From assembly GCA_937965795.1 (NCBI GenBank), contig CALCMD010000082.1, positions 46,895 to 110,894 on the forward strand: a stretch of 64,000 bases of DNA, given 5' to 3'. The notes beneath the pieces were generated by a model. That model made no database searches, was not told where the DNA came from, and saw only the letters and a program-made list of their open reading frames with translations. Below, in pieces: positions 18,311-24,554 of this stretch. The position numbers and the translations under genes are program-made. Origin of the DNA: an uncultured Lachnospiraceae bacterium (GTDB taxonomy: Bacteria > Bacillota > Clostridia > Lachnospirales > Lachnospiraceae). How positions within the stretch are numbered: position 1 is the first letter of the stretch; each line of letters opens with the position of its first letter.

Positions 18311-18682
18311 CTAATCCTCCCAAAGAATTCCAAACATTTCAATAATATCTTCTTTACTCAGGTTGCAGGACGCCGCCAGCTTCATAATCTCCTGCATAGA
18401 TTCTTCAATCTTCTTCAGATTTGTTTCCCTCAACAGCTCCACATTTTTCGGAGCTATGAAACATCCTTTCGCGGGCAGCGTGTAAATAAATCCTTCCTTC
18501 TCAAGTTCATCGTACGCCCTTTTCGTCGTAATCACGCTGATTCTCAAATCCTTTGCAAGATTCCGGATAGATGGCAGCGCCTCGTCCTCCTGCAACGCCC
18601 CGCTGATGATCTGATTCTTAATCTGCGAATAAATCTGATCATAAATCGGCGCGCCGCTCTTATTATCAATAAAGATGTTCAC
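18311..18682 (-). CDS. GntR-family regulator, YtrA subfamily
   Basis: 123 aa, starting at a GTG (18682) with GAGGTGAAGGA just upstream. Winged helix 'PIYDQIYSQIKNQIISGALQEDEALPSIRNLAKDLRIS' at residues 12-50, short C-terminal helical tail as in YtrA. Such regulators repress the ABC operons they head; a 21-bp palindrome overlaps its promoter (18704-18724). Confidence 0.92.
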   Translation of the reverse strand: MNIFIDNKSGAPIYDQIYSQIKNQIISGALQEDEALPSIRNLAKDLRISVITTKRAYDELEKEGFIYTLPAKGCFIAPKNVELLRETNLKKIEESMQEIMKLAASCNLSKEDIIEMFGILWED

Positions 18683-18703
18683 TCCTTCACCTCTTTGTTA
18701 TTT

Positions 18704-18743
18704 TGTATATATGCAGTATATACAGTTGAAACAGTTTTGTCAA
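18704..18743 (-). promoter_or_regulatory. Promoter and operator of the GntR-ABC-LuxEC operon
   Basis: Minus strand TTGACA (18743-18738), 17-bp spacer, TATACT (18720-18715). The palindrome TGTATATA-TGCAG-TATATACA (18704-18724) covers the -10, the expected position for a YtrA-type repressor. The promoter is seen directly; the operator role is inferred. Confidence 0.75.
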
Positions 18744-18762
18744 TATCTCTTTCGAATTTTTA

Positions 18763-18936
18763 GTAACTATTCAGCCATGCAGCCAGATGCGGCATATGAG
18801 CGGCGCAAGCTTGCTTGCAGAGCACATGATGTGCATCTGGCTATATGGCGTTTAGCCATAAGCGAGAATCCAGCTGCGGTAGCAGCGAAAAAGCAGCGTA
18901 AGCTGCGAATTCGAGCCTGGATGGCTGAATAGTTAC
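18763..18936. repeat. Hairpin-rich repeat element with terminal inverted repeats, copy 1
   Basis: 174 bp, bounded by perfect 15-bp inverted repeats GTAACTATTCAGCCA / TGGCTGAATAGTTAC. Inside are many short palindromes (GCAAGCTTGC, GCACATGATGTGC, GCAGCGTAAGCTGC, a TGGC..GCCA loop). No coding capacity is supported. Resembles a MITE or structured-RNA repeat; family not recognised. Confidence 0.75.
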
Positions 18937-18949
18937 AATTTTTATTTTT

Positions 18950-19112
18950 GTAACAGTTCAGCCATGGCCGGCAAAACGGGCGAATCATGCTTGCATGAAT
19001 GAGCACGTTGTGCCGGCCATGAGCGGAGCGCCAGAATATGAGCAAAAAGAGTTGCGAAGCAACGAAGTGCACGTAAGTGCGATTTTGCGAATGGCGCGGG
19101 CTGAACTGTTAC
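18950..19112. repeat. Hairpin-rich repeat element with terminal inverted repeats, copy 2
   Basis: 163 bp, 13 bp after copy 1, bounded by 14-bp inverted repeats GTAACAGTTCAGCC / GGCTGAACTGTTAC. The ends differ from copy 1 at two positions, and both arms carry the matching change, so pairing is kept. Interior palindromes (ATGCTTGCAT, GCCGGC..GCCGGC, GTTGCGAAGCAAC) are different in sequence but similar in style. Confidence 0.75.
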
Positions 19113-19141
19113 TTATTTTTTTATTTTTTTTCATTTTTACA

Positions 19142-19169
19142 TTGCTTTTATTTTTATTCGTGGTATACT
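19142..19169 (+). promoter_or_regulatory. Promoter of tRNA-Ala
   Basis: TTGCTT (19142-19147), 16-bp spacer, TATACT (19164-19169). Confidence 0.65.
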
Positions 19170-19202
19170 AGAGGACAGGAAAACTTCCCGTTTTTCCTGC
19201 CT

Positions 19203-19275
19203 GGGGTATTAGCGCAGTTGGGAGCGCGCAACATTCGCATTGTTGAGGCCACGGGTTCGAATCCCGTATACTCCA
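19203..19275 (+). tRNA. tRNA-Ala (anticodon CGC)
   Basis: Full cloverleaf: acceptor GGGGTAT/ATACTCC with the G3:U70 pair that marks alanine tRNAs, anticodon stem CAACA/TGTTG with loop TTCGCAT (anticodon CGC), T-arm ACGGG-TTCGAAT-CCCGT, discriminator A. CCA is not encoded. Its 3' part (from 19231) is the attachment site of the element that follows. Confidence 0.93.
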
Positions 19276-19278
19276 TAT
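19231..19278 (+). repeat. Attachment site, left copy (within tRNA-Ala)
   Basis: 48 bp from the anticodon stem through the discriminator base plus TAT, identical to 26182-26229. Left of it the tRNA 5' part is unique, so the tRNA gene stays whole after integration. Confidence 0.92.
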
Positions 19279-19313
19279 GAGGAAACCTTGATTTTTCGGG
19301 GTTTCTCATGCTT

Positions 19314-19493
19314 TCAGGCATAATTTAAGCCGTCCTTTTGGGGCGGCTTTCTTGTTGTTTGGGGACTATTTGGGAACCTGAGAGCCTTCGCCGCTCCACA
19401 ATCTTCAACGCCGCCCTCTCCGTGCTGCTCGTCCAGGTACAGAAGGCTGAGCTTGCACGGCCCCTTGATAATTTCCAATACAATTTCTTTCAT
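19314..19493 (-). CDS. Small ORF, 59 codons, left end of element
   Basis: ATG at 19493 with AAGAAGGATTTT upstream. The product begins MKEIVLEIIKGPCKLSLLYL and then turns low-complexity, with Cys, Gly and Pro. The last 20 codons overlap an AAGCCGTCC/GGGGCGGCTT terminator-like hairpin (19327-19349) and the integrase arm-type repeats (19358-19380), so the gene is probably truncated near its end. Not recognised. Confidence 0.35.
   Translation of the reverse strand: MKEIVLEIIKGPCKLSLLYLDEQHGEGGVEDCGAAKALRFPNSPQTTRKPPQKDGLNYA
19358..19380. repeat. Candidate integrase arm-type sites, left
   Basis: TTTGGGGACTATTTGGGAACCTG, two GGGGAC-like words. Closely matches the block at 26045-26088 just after the integrase gene. 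Paired short direct repeats near both ends of an element are typical integrase arm-binding sites. Confidence 0.5.
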
Positions 19494-19593
19494 AAAATCC
19501 TTCTTTTCTGCCGGAATTTATGCTACTCTATGTATGTGTGTGAGTAGCTCCGGCTACATGTTGCCCCTGTCAGAGTTGCAGCTCTGGCAAGGG
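19494..19593 (-). other. Structured leader motif, copy 1
   Basis: On the minus strand: a strong hairpin (CCCTTGCCAGAG...CTCTGACAGGGG, 19593-19564), then GGGCAACATGTAGCCGGAGC, then a TACATAGAGTAGCA segment and CCGGCAG just before AAGGATTTTATG. The same order of blocks recurs at 21705-21810 before another tiny ORF. Possibly a regulatory RNA leader; no known family named. Confidence 0.4.
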
Positions 19594-19600
19594 CTTATTT

Positions 19601-19876
19601 TTATGCTACTGTAAATCTGCGGCTTACGCTGCTCTTGCAAAACTGGCTGTAAATATCCGGAAAAGATGCTTTCAAGGCTTTTCCATCCAAGCGGTTGTTG
19701 ATGATTGCTTTCCACCGGATAATGAAATTTTTCGTTTTCAGCTCGTCGACCCCCTTTTCTTCAAGATCGGCTTTGATTTCTGCTTTCAGGGCTTCCGCCT
19801 GCTGCTCCAGTTCCTTCTGCTGGGCTTCGATTGCCTACAATTTCTTAATTCTGTTCTCGATCTGTCTTTCTGTCAT
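19601..19876 (-). pseudogene. Small coiled-coil element protein, broken by a nonsense codon
   Basis: Reads M-TERQIENRIKKL, then TAG at 19837-19835, then in the same frame AIEAQQKELEQQAEALKAEI and on to ...RRFTVA with a normal stop at 19601: 91 residues but for the stop. A charged coiled coil followed by a basic C-terminal part is typical of small accessory proteins of Firmicutes integrative elements. A CAG-to-TAG change would explain the break (inference). Confidence 0.7.
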
Positions 19877-20030
19877 GGTTTTGTTCTCCTCTCTTGGTTT
19901 TGTCTGGAAGCTCAGCACCGGGAGGCTTTGCGGAGGATTGCGGCTGTGCGGCTTTCTCTGTATCCTGTCCGGGTTTACCGACGCTCTTCGGTATCCGTCT
20001 GGCTGTTCTTCTTTAACTGTCTTTATTATA

Positions 20031-20130
20031 GTACATGTACATGTATGTTTCAACTGGCATATCCGACAAACATGTACATATATTTTTGTTTATTTTATAC
20101 ATGTACATATATTGAAAGCTATGCTATAAT
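20031..20130 (+). promoter_or_regulatory. Promoter with repeated TACATGTA operator-like sites
   Basis: TACATGTA/CATGTACAT palindromic words at 20031-20045, 20071-20082 and 20098-20111, then a -10 TATAAT at 20125-20130. The third copy falls where the -35 should be. The gene that follows encodes a ribbon-helix-helix protein, so autoregulation is likely. Confidence 0.55.
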
Positions 20131-20199
20131 CAATACATACTGGAGAAGGTATCTCTATTTTAGAGCCCCCCCTCTTTACTGTGAAAGAAGGTGTATTTT

Positions 20200-20388
20200 A
20201 TGGCATTAACCGAGAGCCAAAAACAAGCAAGATACAATTATGCTAAAAAAGCATTGAAGCGTATTCCTCTGGATGTCCAAAAAGAAAAATATGAGCAAAT
20301 CAAAGCAGCAGCAGACGCAGCAGGGGAGAAAGTCAACGGATACATTAAAAAAGCCATTGATGAGCGAATGGCTCGTGAATCTGAATAA
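20200..20388 (+). CDS. Ribbon-helix-helix (Arc-like) DNA-binding protein
   Basis: 62 aa from the ATG at 20200 (AGAAGGTGTATTTT upstream); an in-frame start 9 bases earlier has poorer spacing. Basic N-terminus, then a strand 'KRIPLDVQKEKYE' and two helices 'IKAAADAAGEKVNGYIKKAIDERM', the Arc/MetJ pattern. Common in integrative elements as a small repressor. Followed by the Uma2-family gene 40 bases on. Confidence 0.75.
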   Translation: MALTESQKQARYNYAKKALKRIPLDVQKEKYEQIKAAADAAGEKVNGYIKKAIDERMARESE

Positions 20389-20428
20389 CCCCACAAGCCT
20401 ATACTAACCAAGAAAGGACGTGTTTACT

Positions 20429-20971
20429 ATGGCATTACCACAAGAAAGACTTTACACTATTGAAGATATTTACGCTCTTCCGGAAGGAACCAGGGCAGAA
20501 CTGATTGACGGCCAGCTCTACATGATGGCGCCGCCCACCCGGAGACACCAGGAGATTGTAGGAGAGCTTTACACTAGTATCAGCAATTACATCAAATCAA
20601 AAGGTGGCTCCTGTAAGCCCTATATTGCCCCGTTTGCCGTATTTCTGAATGCAGACAATAAGAACTATATCGAGCCAGATATAAGTGTCATATGTGACAG
20701 AAACAAGCTCACAGACAGGGGCTGCGACGGTGCGCCGGACTGGGTTATTGAAGTCGTGTCGCCCGGCAGCAGGCGAACGGACTATTACACAAAGCTATTC
20801 AAATACCGTACGGCCGGAGTTCGTGAATATTGGATTGTTGACCCGGACAAAAACAGGATTCTTGTATATAACTTTGAATCAGAGGATGCCGGAGACTATT
20901 CTTTCAACGATTCCATTAAAGCAGGTATCTACTCAGACTTTTCCTTTGATTTCTCGGTACTGGATATTTAG
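20429..20971 (+). CDS. Uma2-family (DUF820) putative endonuclease
   Basis: 180 aa from the ATG at 20429 (GAAAGGACG upstream). Restriction-endonuclease-like fold: 'AELIDGQLYMMAPPTRRHQEI', acidic pair in 'YIEPDISVICD' and 'PDWVIEVVSPGS', then 'TKLFKYRTAGVREYWIVDP', which supplies the Lys and Tyr of the family core. Abundant in cyanobacteria, scattered in Firmicutes mobile DNA; biological role undetermined. Likely cotranscribed with the ribbon-helix-helix gene. Confidence 0.85.
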   Translation: MALPQERLYTIEDIYALPEGTRAELIDGQLYMMAPPTRRHQEIVGELYTSISNYIKSKGGSCKPYIAPFAVFLNADNKNYIEPDISVICDRNKLTDRGCDGAPDWVIEVVSPGSRRTDYYTKLFKYRTAGVREYWIVDPDKNRILVYNFESEDAGDYSFNDSIKAGIYSDFSFDFSVLDI

Positions 20972-20988
20972 CCGCCGCCCTGCTGCCT

Positions 20989-21129
20989 ATTCGTTTCGTT
21001 TTGGAAATATAGCGAACGTTCGCTACACCGCTTTATGAACGTTCGCTATTCTGTTCTTACTGCTCCAGAGTTCACGCATGCGTGACCATGTCAGCAAACC
21101 CGCACACATATTCGTTTGTTTTGGAAAGT
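20989..21129. repeat. Palindrome TAGCGAACGTTCGCTA with flanking short repeats
   Basis: Perfect 16-bp palindrome at 21010-21025 and a second GAACGTTCGCTAT at 21037-21049. ATTCGTTT(C)GTTTTGGAAA occurs at 20989-21007 and again at 21110-21128. Lies between the Uma2 gene and convergent small ORFs. Could be a transcription stop or a protein-binding region. The rest of 20972-21227 holds no supported gene. Confidence 0.4.
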
Positions 21130-21227
21130 GTGCAGAATTGCGCGCGTAACGATGTCCGAAAAACCGCCTTTTTCTACGATTTCTCTCTGTTCGCTCTTTG
21201 TTCGTTTGGAAATTTCTCACGCTTCCC

Positions 21228-21401
21228 TCACGCTTCAACCTCATTTTCACCCCTCAGAATCACATAGGCTTTCTTATACTGCCCCTGCTGCCCTTTGGGG
21301 AACTTACAGCACTTCACCAGAGGAGAAAGCCGCCTCATGACGGCTCTTATGGTCTGTTCATCCTCTGGATGTTCATAGCTGATCTTAAGTTTGACGCTCA
21401 T
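21228..21401 (-). CDS. Small conserved-type element protein, 57 codons
   Basis: ATG at 21401 with GGAGGAACAGA upstream. Product begins MSVKLKISYEHPEDEQTIRA and has a basic Cys-Cys centre and 'YKKAYVILRGENE' end: a compact alpha/beta pattern seen in short ORFs of clostridial elements. Overlaps the preceding ORF by 17 bases, so translation is probably coupled. Function unknown. Confidence 0.6.
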   Translation of the reverse strand: MSVKLKISYEHPEDEQTIRAVMRRLSPLVKCCKFPKGQQGQYKKAYVILRGENEVEA

Positions 21402-21522
21402 TCTGTTCCTCCTTAATCAATCCCCGTCCGATCATAAGCATGTAAATATTGCGTACATTCCTATACCCTGCGTTCTCCAGTGCCTTTGTAATCTGTTCCA
21501 GCATTTCCGTTCTGCTTTTCAT
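21385..21522 (-). CDS. Small element protein, 45 codons
   Basis: ATG at 21522, 7 bases after AGGGGGAACGG. Product MKSRTEMLEQITKALENAGY, then 'RNVRNIYMLMIGRGLIKEEQ': a helical, basic mini-protein. First of an overlapping pair with the gene at 21228-21401. Function unknown. Confidence 0.55.
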   Translation of the reverse strand: MKSRTEMLEQITKALENAGYRNVRNIYMLMIGRGLIKEEQNERQT

Positions 21523-21593
21523 TTTGCCGTTCCCCCTATGTTCTCCAACGTTTCCTGATTTGCATAATAAAGCGTTATTGTGTATATTTTTTT

Positions 21594-21704
21594 TTAATAC
21601 TCATCATTGTTTATAGCACCCAACAAATCCCTTATGGCGGTTTTATATTGTTCTTCCATATCAGCCTTTGCAGCCTTCACCCCCTGCGTATTAACATTTT
21701 TCAT
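21594..21704 (-). CDS. Small ORF, 36 codons
   Basis: ATG at 21704 after GGCGGAAAGGATTTT. Product MKNVNTQGVKAAKADMEEQY and 'LLGAINNDEY', amphipathic and helical. Preceded by the structured leader motif (21705-21810) that also precedes the 59-codon ORF at 19314-19493. Function unknown. Confidence 0.45.
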   Translation of the reverse strand: MKNVNTQGVKAAKADMEEQYKTAIRDLLGAINNDEY

Positions 21705-21810
21705 AAAATCCTTTCCGCCTCCCACCGTGCTATACTGCCTATGTATTTGATTGGCACGGCTCCGGCTATGTGCTGCCCTTGCCGGTGTTGGCGCACTGCC
21801 GGATGACTGC
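21705..21810 (-). other. Structured leader motif, copy 2
   Basis: Shares with 19494-19593, in the same order: a CCGGCAAGGGCA block (a weaker hairpin here), the AGCCGGAGC box (21759-21768), AATACATAGGCAGTATAGCA, and GGCGG just before AAGGATTTTATG. The AGCCGGAGC box and the ATG lie about 60 bases apart in both. Confidence 0.4.
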
Positions 21811-21874
21811 GAGATTGCCCATATGGGGCACAGAGAGGGTTCGAAAAAGTGTAATCAAGGTATTGGGGGAATGG

Positions 21875-21997
21875 TGTAAACATCCATAGAGCTGTTTACA
21901 GGGTGTGTAAACGGAGTAAACAGAGATGTTACATGTTTTGTGCACGCCGGAAAATGCAGAAATCCAATAAAAACATAGATATGTAAACAATGTAAAC
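21875..21997. repeat. Iteron-like TGTAAAC repeats
   Basis: TGTAAAC at 21875, 21906, 21982 and 21991, AGTAAAC at 21915, and the inverse GTTTACA at 21893. Next to the remnants of a primase gene, so they could be the element's replication origin. They may also be chance in AT-rich DNA. A CA/TG-rich stretch follows (22030-22085); nothing else is seen from 21811 to 22087. Confidence 0.35.
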
Positions 21998-22087
21998 AAA
22001 CTCTCTATATAAGTAAAAAAATAGGTAATAATATACACACCTAAATCGCCTAATAAAACCACACATACACGTGTGTATGTGTGTGCG

Positions 22088-22211
22088 CGAGGAACGGAAA
22101 ACGGAGGGGCAGATGAGCAAAGGAAAATGCGGTAAGTGGCTGGAAGAGATACTCGCAGACGGAGAGGCACACCTCTGTGACGACGTGAGGGAAGCGGCAA
22201 AGAAGAGCTAA
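22088..22211 (+). pseudogene. Inverted C-terminal fragment of an element primase/helicase
   Basis: An open frame reading EERKTEGQMSKGKCGKWLEE, then 'ILADGEAHLCDDVREAAKK', before a TAA. This resembles the small winged-helix module at the C-terminus of mobile-element primase/helicase proteins. It lies on the opposite strand to the primase N-terminus next to it, so an inversion with deletion of the middle is inferred. Confidence 0.55.
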
Positions 22212-22549
22212 AGACAGATGATAACCGTCCCGGCCTGTGATGCTCTGCCAGGTCTCCGGAAGTCCCCGTTCTCACGCTGCCACGCTTTCAAGCTGTCATA
22301 TCCGTTTATTCCCTTCTCTTCGTCTATCTCCAGAGCGATCACTACAAGCCCACCGGATAAGCTGCCCGTTGCTATTCCTATGTTGCAATCCGGGTATCTG
22401 TCCCACCAGTCTGCAATCTGTTGTTCGTTGGTCGTTGCCGCCTTGCATCCATTTTCAGTCGCTGGCCGCTTGTCTCGCGGCCTTAAGGGAAAAACTGCAA
22501 GCCCTCTACCGGCATAATACAAAGCCCATTTTTTCAAAGTCGCCGTCAT
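22208..22549 (-). pseudogene. Primase-polymerase (prim-pol) N-terminal fragment, frameshifted
   Basis: Starts at 22549 (ATGA overlap with the upstream gene). Residues 1-92 match the prim-pol domain: 'ALYYAGRGLAVFPLRPRDKRPAT', 'QIADWWDRYPDCNIGIATG', 'SLSGGLVVIALEID'. After 'RENGD' the frame breaks: the next frame reads LPETWQSITGRDGYHL, the expected family continuation, while the nominal frame runs 19 residues to a stop. The rest of the protein is missing. Confidence 0.8.
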
Positions 22550-22842
22550 GCACTCACCTGCTCTCCCCGGTTCATGTACTCCCTCAGCTTATCCCCATTG
22601 ATAAGATACTTACTCCCGGCTTTGATGTGTGGAATCTTCCCTTGAATGCAGAGCTTCCGGACGTAGTCATAACTAAGACCTGTCTGGCTTGCCGCTTCCT
22701 TCAGCCCCCACATGGTGGGAACGCCCTTTGTCTGCTCCTGCTGCCGCGGCTCTACTTCCGTGATGCTTGTGAGCAGACTCATGATTTCATTGTGCCGCTT
22801 CTGTTCTGCTTCGATCATCTTCATAGCTTCTACTGCTGTCAA
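22546..22842 (-). CDS. Helix-turn-helix protein (MerR/excisionase-like, HTH_17)
   Basis: 98 aa, start TTG at 22842, 8 bases after GGAGG. N-terminal helix, then 'MWGLKEAASQTGLSYDYVRKLCIQGKIPHIKAGSKYLINGDKLREYMN', a complete HTH_17 domain. In such elements this protein is either an excisionase-type directionality factor or a replication accessory. Its overlap with the primase gene argues for the latter. Confidence 0.8.
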   Translation of the reverse strand: MTAVEAMKMIEAEQKRHNEIMSLLTSITEVEPRQQEQTKGVPTMWGLKEAASQTGLSYDYVRKLCIQGKIPHIKAGSKYLINGDKLREYMNRGEQVSA

Positions 22843-22913
22843 TGTGTAATCCTCCTTTCTGCGGGTGAAAATCTTCTTTTAATCCTCTACCCTATAATTA
22901 TACCTTGAGACAG

Positions 22914-23219
22914 TTAAACGCCCGATTTGCTGTTTTCACGCTGACGGTTGCCGCTCTGCAAAAGATTTCTACGTAATTCATCCGCTTTCTTTCGCTTCTG
23001 TTCTTCCGTCAACTCCATACCTGGGTTAATCCTAATCCAGCTAACCGGAATATGTGCGCATAAGCTACCGTCTTTATTCTCTGCCACTATTTCGCATTCC
23101 TCCGGGCGTTCTGCTGCCAGTTTCCGGATTCTGGTTTTATACCGTCCCTGCGACAATGTGACGGTTGCCCGCTGTTCGTCCTTGATAAATTCAATTACAT
23201 TTTCGATACAGTAATCCAT
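22914..23219 (-). CDS. Conserved element protein, function unknown
   Basis: 101 aa from the ATG at 23219 (GGAAAGGAGAGCAACAG). 'MDYCIENVIEFIKDEQRATV' opens a beta-rich domain ('TLSQGRYKTRIRKLA', 'CEIVAENKDGSLCAHIPVSWIRI'), followed by a charged helix. The pattern is common in clostridial integrative elements. Between the XRE gene and the HTH gene on one strand. Confidence 0.65.
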   Translation of the reverse strand: MDYCIENVIEFIKDEQRATVTLSQGRYKTRIRKLAAERPEECEIVAENKDGSLCAHIPVSWIRINPGMELTEEQKRKKADELRRNLLQSGNRQRENSKSGV

Positions 23220-23265
23220 TCTGTTGCTCTCCTTTCCATCTCTTCCCACGCCGCCCCCCGGTGGG

Positions 23266-23457
23266 TTATTCAAGTATCTTTTTCAAATCAATGTTCAGTG
23301 CATCGGCTATCTTCCGGCCTACTTCGTCAGAACAGCTCCGGCCATTCTTAACGCCGTTAATCGTGGGTCTGGACACTCCCGACAGCTCTGCAAGCTGTTT
23401 CTGGTTCAAATCCCGGCGCGCCATCTCTGTGACGAGTTTTATTCTGTCGATTCTCAT
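23266..23457 (-). CDS. Small XRE-family HTH protein
   Basis: 63 aa, essentially a bare HTH ('DLNQKQLAELSGVSRPTINGVKNGRSCSDEVGRKIADALN'). Start at 23457 after AGGAGGTGAACAA. Divergent from the larger repressor at 23700, a Cro/CI-like arrangement. Confidence 0.85.
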   Translation of the reverse strand: MRIDRIKLVTEMARRDLNQKQLAELSGVSRPTINGVKNGRSCSDEVGRKIADALNIDLKKILE

Positions 23458-23577
23458 TTGTTCACCTCCTCTGTCTATATGCCCTGTTTTATTAGTTCCG
23501 TTTTCCTCCCGTGCCTGAATAGGCTAGATGTGGGCTTGTGGCGATTGCCTGTGAGATATGTGTCATTATTAAAACGC

Positions 23578-23657
23578 ATGCATTTGCATGTCTGCAATAG
23601 ATATATCACATGTATTTGCATATATCAACCTTTAAATTAATGTTTTTACATATGTTC
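23578..23657. promoter_or_regulatory. Operator-like repeats in the divergent regulatory region
   Basis: ATGCATTTGCATGT (23578-23591), ACATGTATTTGCATAT (23609-23624) and TTACATATG (23646-23654) share a CATGYATTTGCAT core. They lie between two divergent XRE genes, as operators of a lysogeny-type switch would. Confidence 0.5.
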
Positions 23658-23699
23658 AAAGCAGAAAACTTGTGGTAAACTATATCAGGGGTGAAATAA

Positions 23700-24113
23700 A
23701 TGAGTTCAAGTGAAAAAATTAGACAATTAAGAAAAGAAAAGGGGCTTACTCAAAAGCAACTTGCTGAAAAAACCGGAATCGCAGCTATTACCATCCAGCA
23801 ATACGAAGCCGGAAAATATGAGCCAAAACTAGATAAGTTGCGGCGTATTGCTGCCGCTTTAGATGTCACAATCGGGGAATTAGAACCGAACTGGGGCACT
23901 TTCACCCCGGATGAAATCGCTAAGGACTGGAACGGTAAAAATGAAACACAAAAGACAATAACATTCAGTCAAGAGGGTACATGGGTCGGTTCTGGGGAAA
24001 CGTCATTGATATTTGACTACAGAAAACTAAACAAAATCGGAAAAAAAGAAGCACTGAAAAGAGTGGAAGAACTTACAGAGATTAAAAAATACACAGACGA
24101 ATCCTCAAATTGA
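23700..24113 (+). CDS. XRE-family repressor
   Basis: 137 aa. N-terminal HTH ('IRQLRKEKGLTQKQLAEKTGIAAITIQQYEAGKYEPKLDKLRRIAAAL') and a 75-residue C-terminal part with no recognised domain. Start at 23700 after AGGGGTGAAATAA. Probably the element's immunity/CI-type repressor. Confidence 0.87.
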   Translation: MSSSEKIRQLRKEKGLTQKQLAEKTGIAAITIQQYEAGKYEPKLDKLRRIAAALDVTIGELEPNWGTFTPDEIAKDWNGKNETQKTITFSQEGTWVGSGETSLIFDYRKLNKIGKKEALKRVEELTEIKKYTDESSN

Positions 24114-24150
24114 CGACCACAAAGCCCTGATCGAGGACGCTGGGACACCA

Positions 24151-24310
24151 GGCCGCCGCCAAATGGCTGTCAGCTCCGGGACAAATGTCCGGAAGGTGTA
24201 GAAATTTCTACGGCGTTACTGCCCCTAAAAACAAGAAAAATCAATTTGATGTTTCCTGTTCACGCACCTGGCCGCCACTGATCGGCGACAGCTCCGGCAA
24301 GGGGACAAAT
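24151..24310. repeat. Imperfect duplicated segment in a noncoding stretch
   Basis: GGCCGCC...GGC(T/G)..ACAGCTCCGG...GGGACAAAT occurs at about 24150-24195 and again at about 24270-24310. No ORF with a ribosome-binding site is seen from 24114 to 24400. Possibly part of the excision or antitoxin region; role unknown. Confidence 0.35.
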
Positions 24311-24400
24311 TGTCACTCTCTTGGCAAAACCTAAATTTTCGGTATTGCGAAAACCAGTAAATCTAAAATTTTAGAAACCGATTGATCTGCACCTTGAAAA

Positions 24401-24467
24401 TATAATATGCTTAACCGGGTAGCCGGGGGACGTGCTGCACCCGTTCCGAGCCTGTCGGAGGTGGTGC
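24401..24467 (+). promoter_or_regulatory. Toxin promoter -10 and leader with sequestered ribosome-binding site
   Basis: TATAAT at 24401-24406; no good -35 at the right spacing. In the leader GCACC (24437-24441) and TCCGA (24445-24449) pair with TCGGA (24455-24459) and GGTGC (24463-24467), enclosing the GGAGGTG ribosome-binding site (24457-24463). Such sequestration is usual for type I toxin mRNAs. The first 26 bases are repeated, inverted, at 24639-24664. Confidence 0.6.
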
Positions 24468-24470
24468 TAT

Positions 24471-24554
24471 ATGAGTACATACGAGGAATTTATGATAATC
24501 CTTACCACTGCGTTATTGATTGTCGCTATTCTGAATTATGCGCATAAAAAATAG
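24471..24554 (+). CDS. Type I toxin, holin-like small hydrophobic peptide
   Basis: 27 aa: MSTYEEFMIILTTALLIVAI followed by LNYAHKK. A short polar start, one membrane helix and a Lys-rich end match the holin-like toxin family (Hol_Tox; TxpA/BsrE/YonT-like). Such peptides insert in the membrane and stop growth unless an antisense RNA blocks translation. An antisense transcript with its own strong promoter runs into its 3' end (24546-24652). Confidence 0.75.
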   Translation: MSTYEEFMIILTTALLIVAILNYAHKK

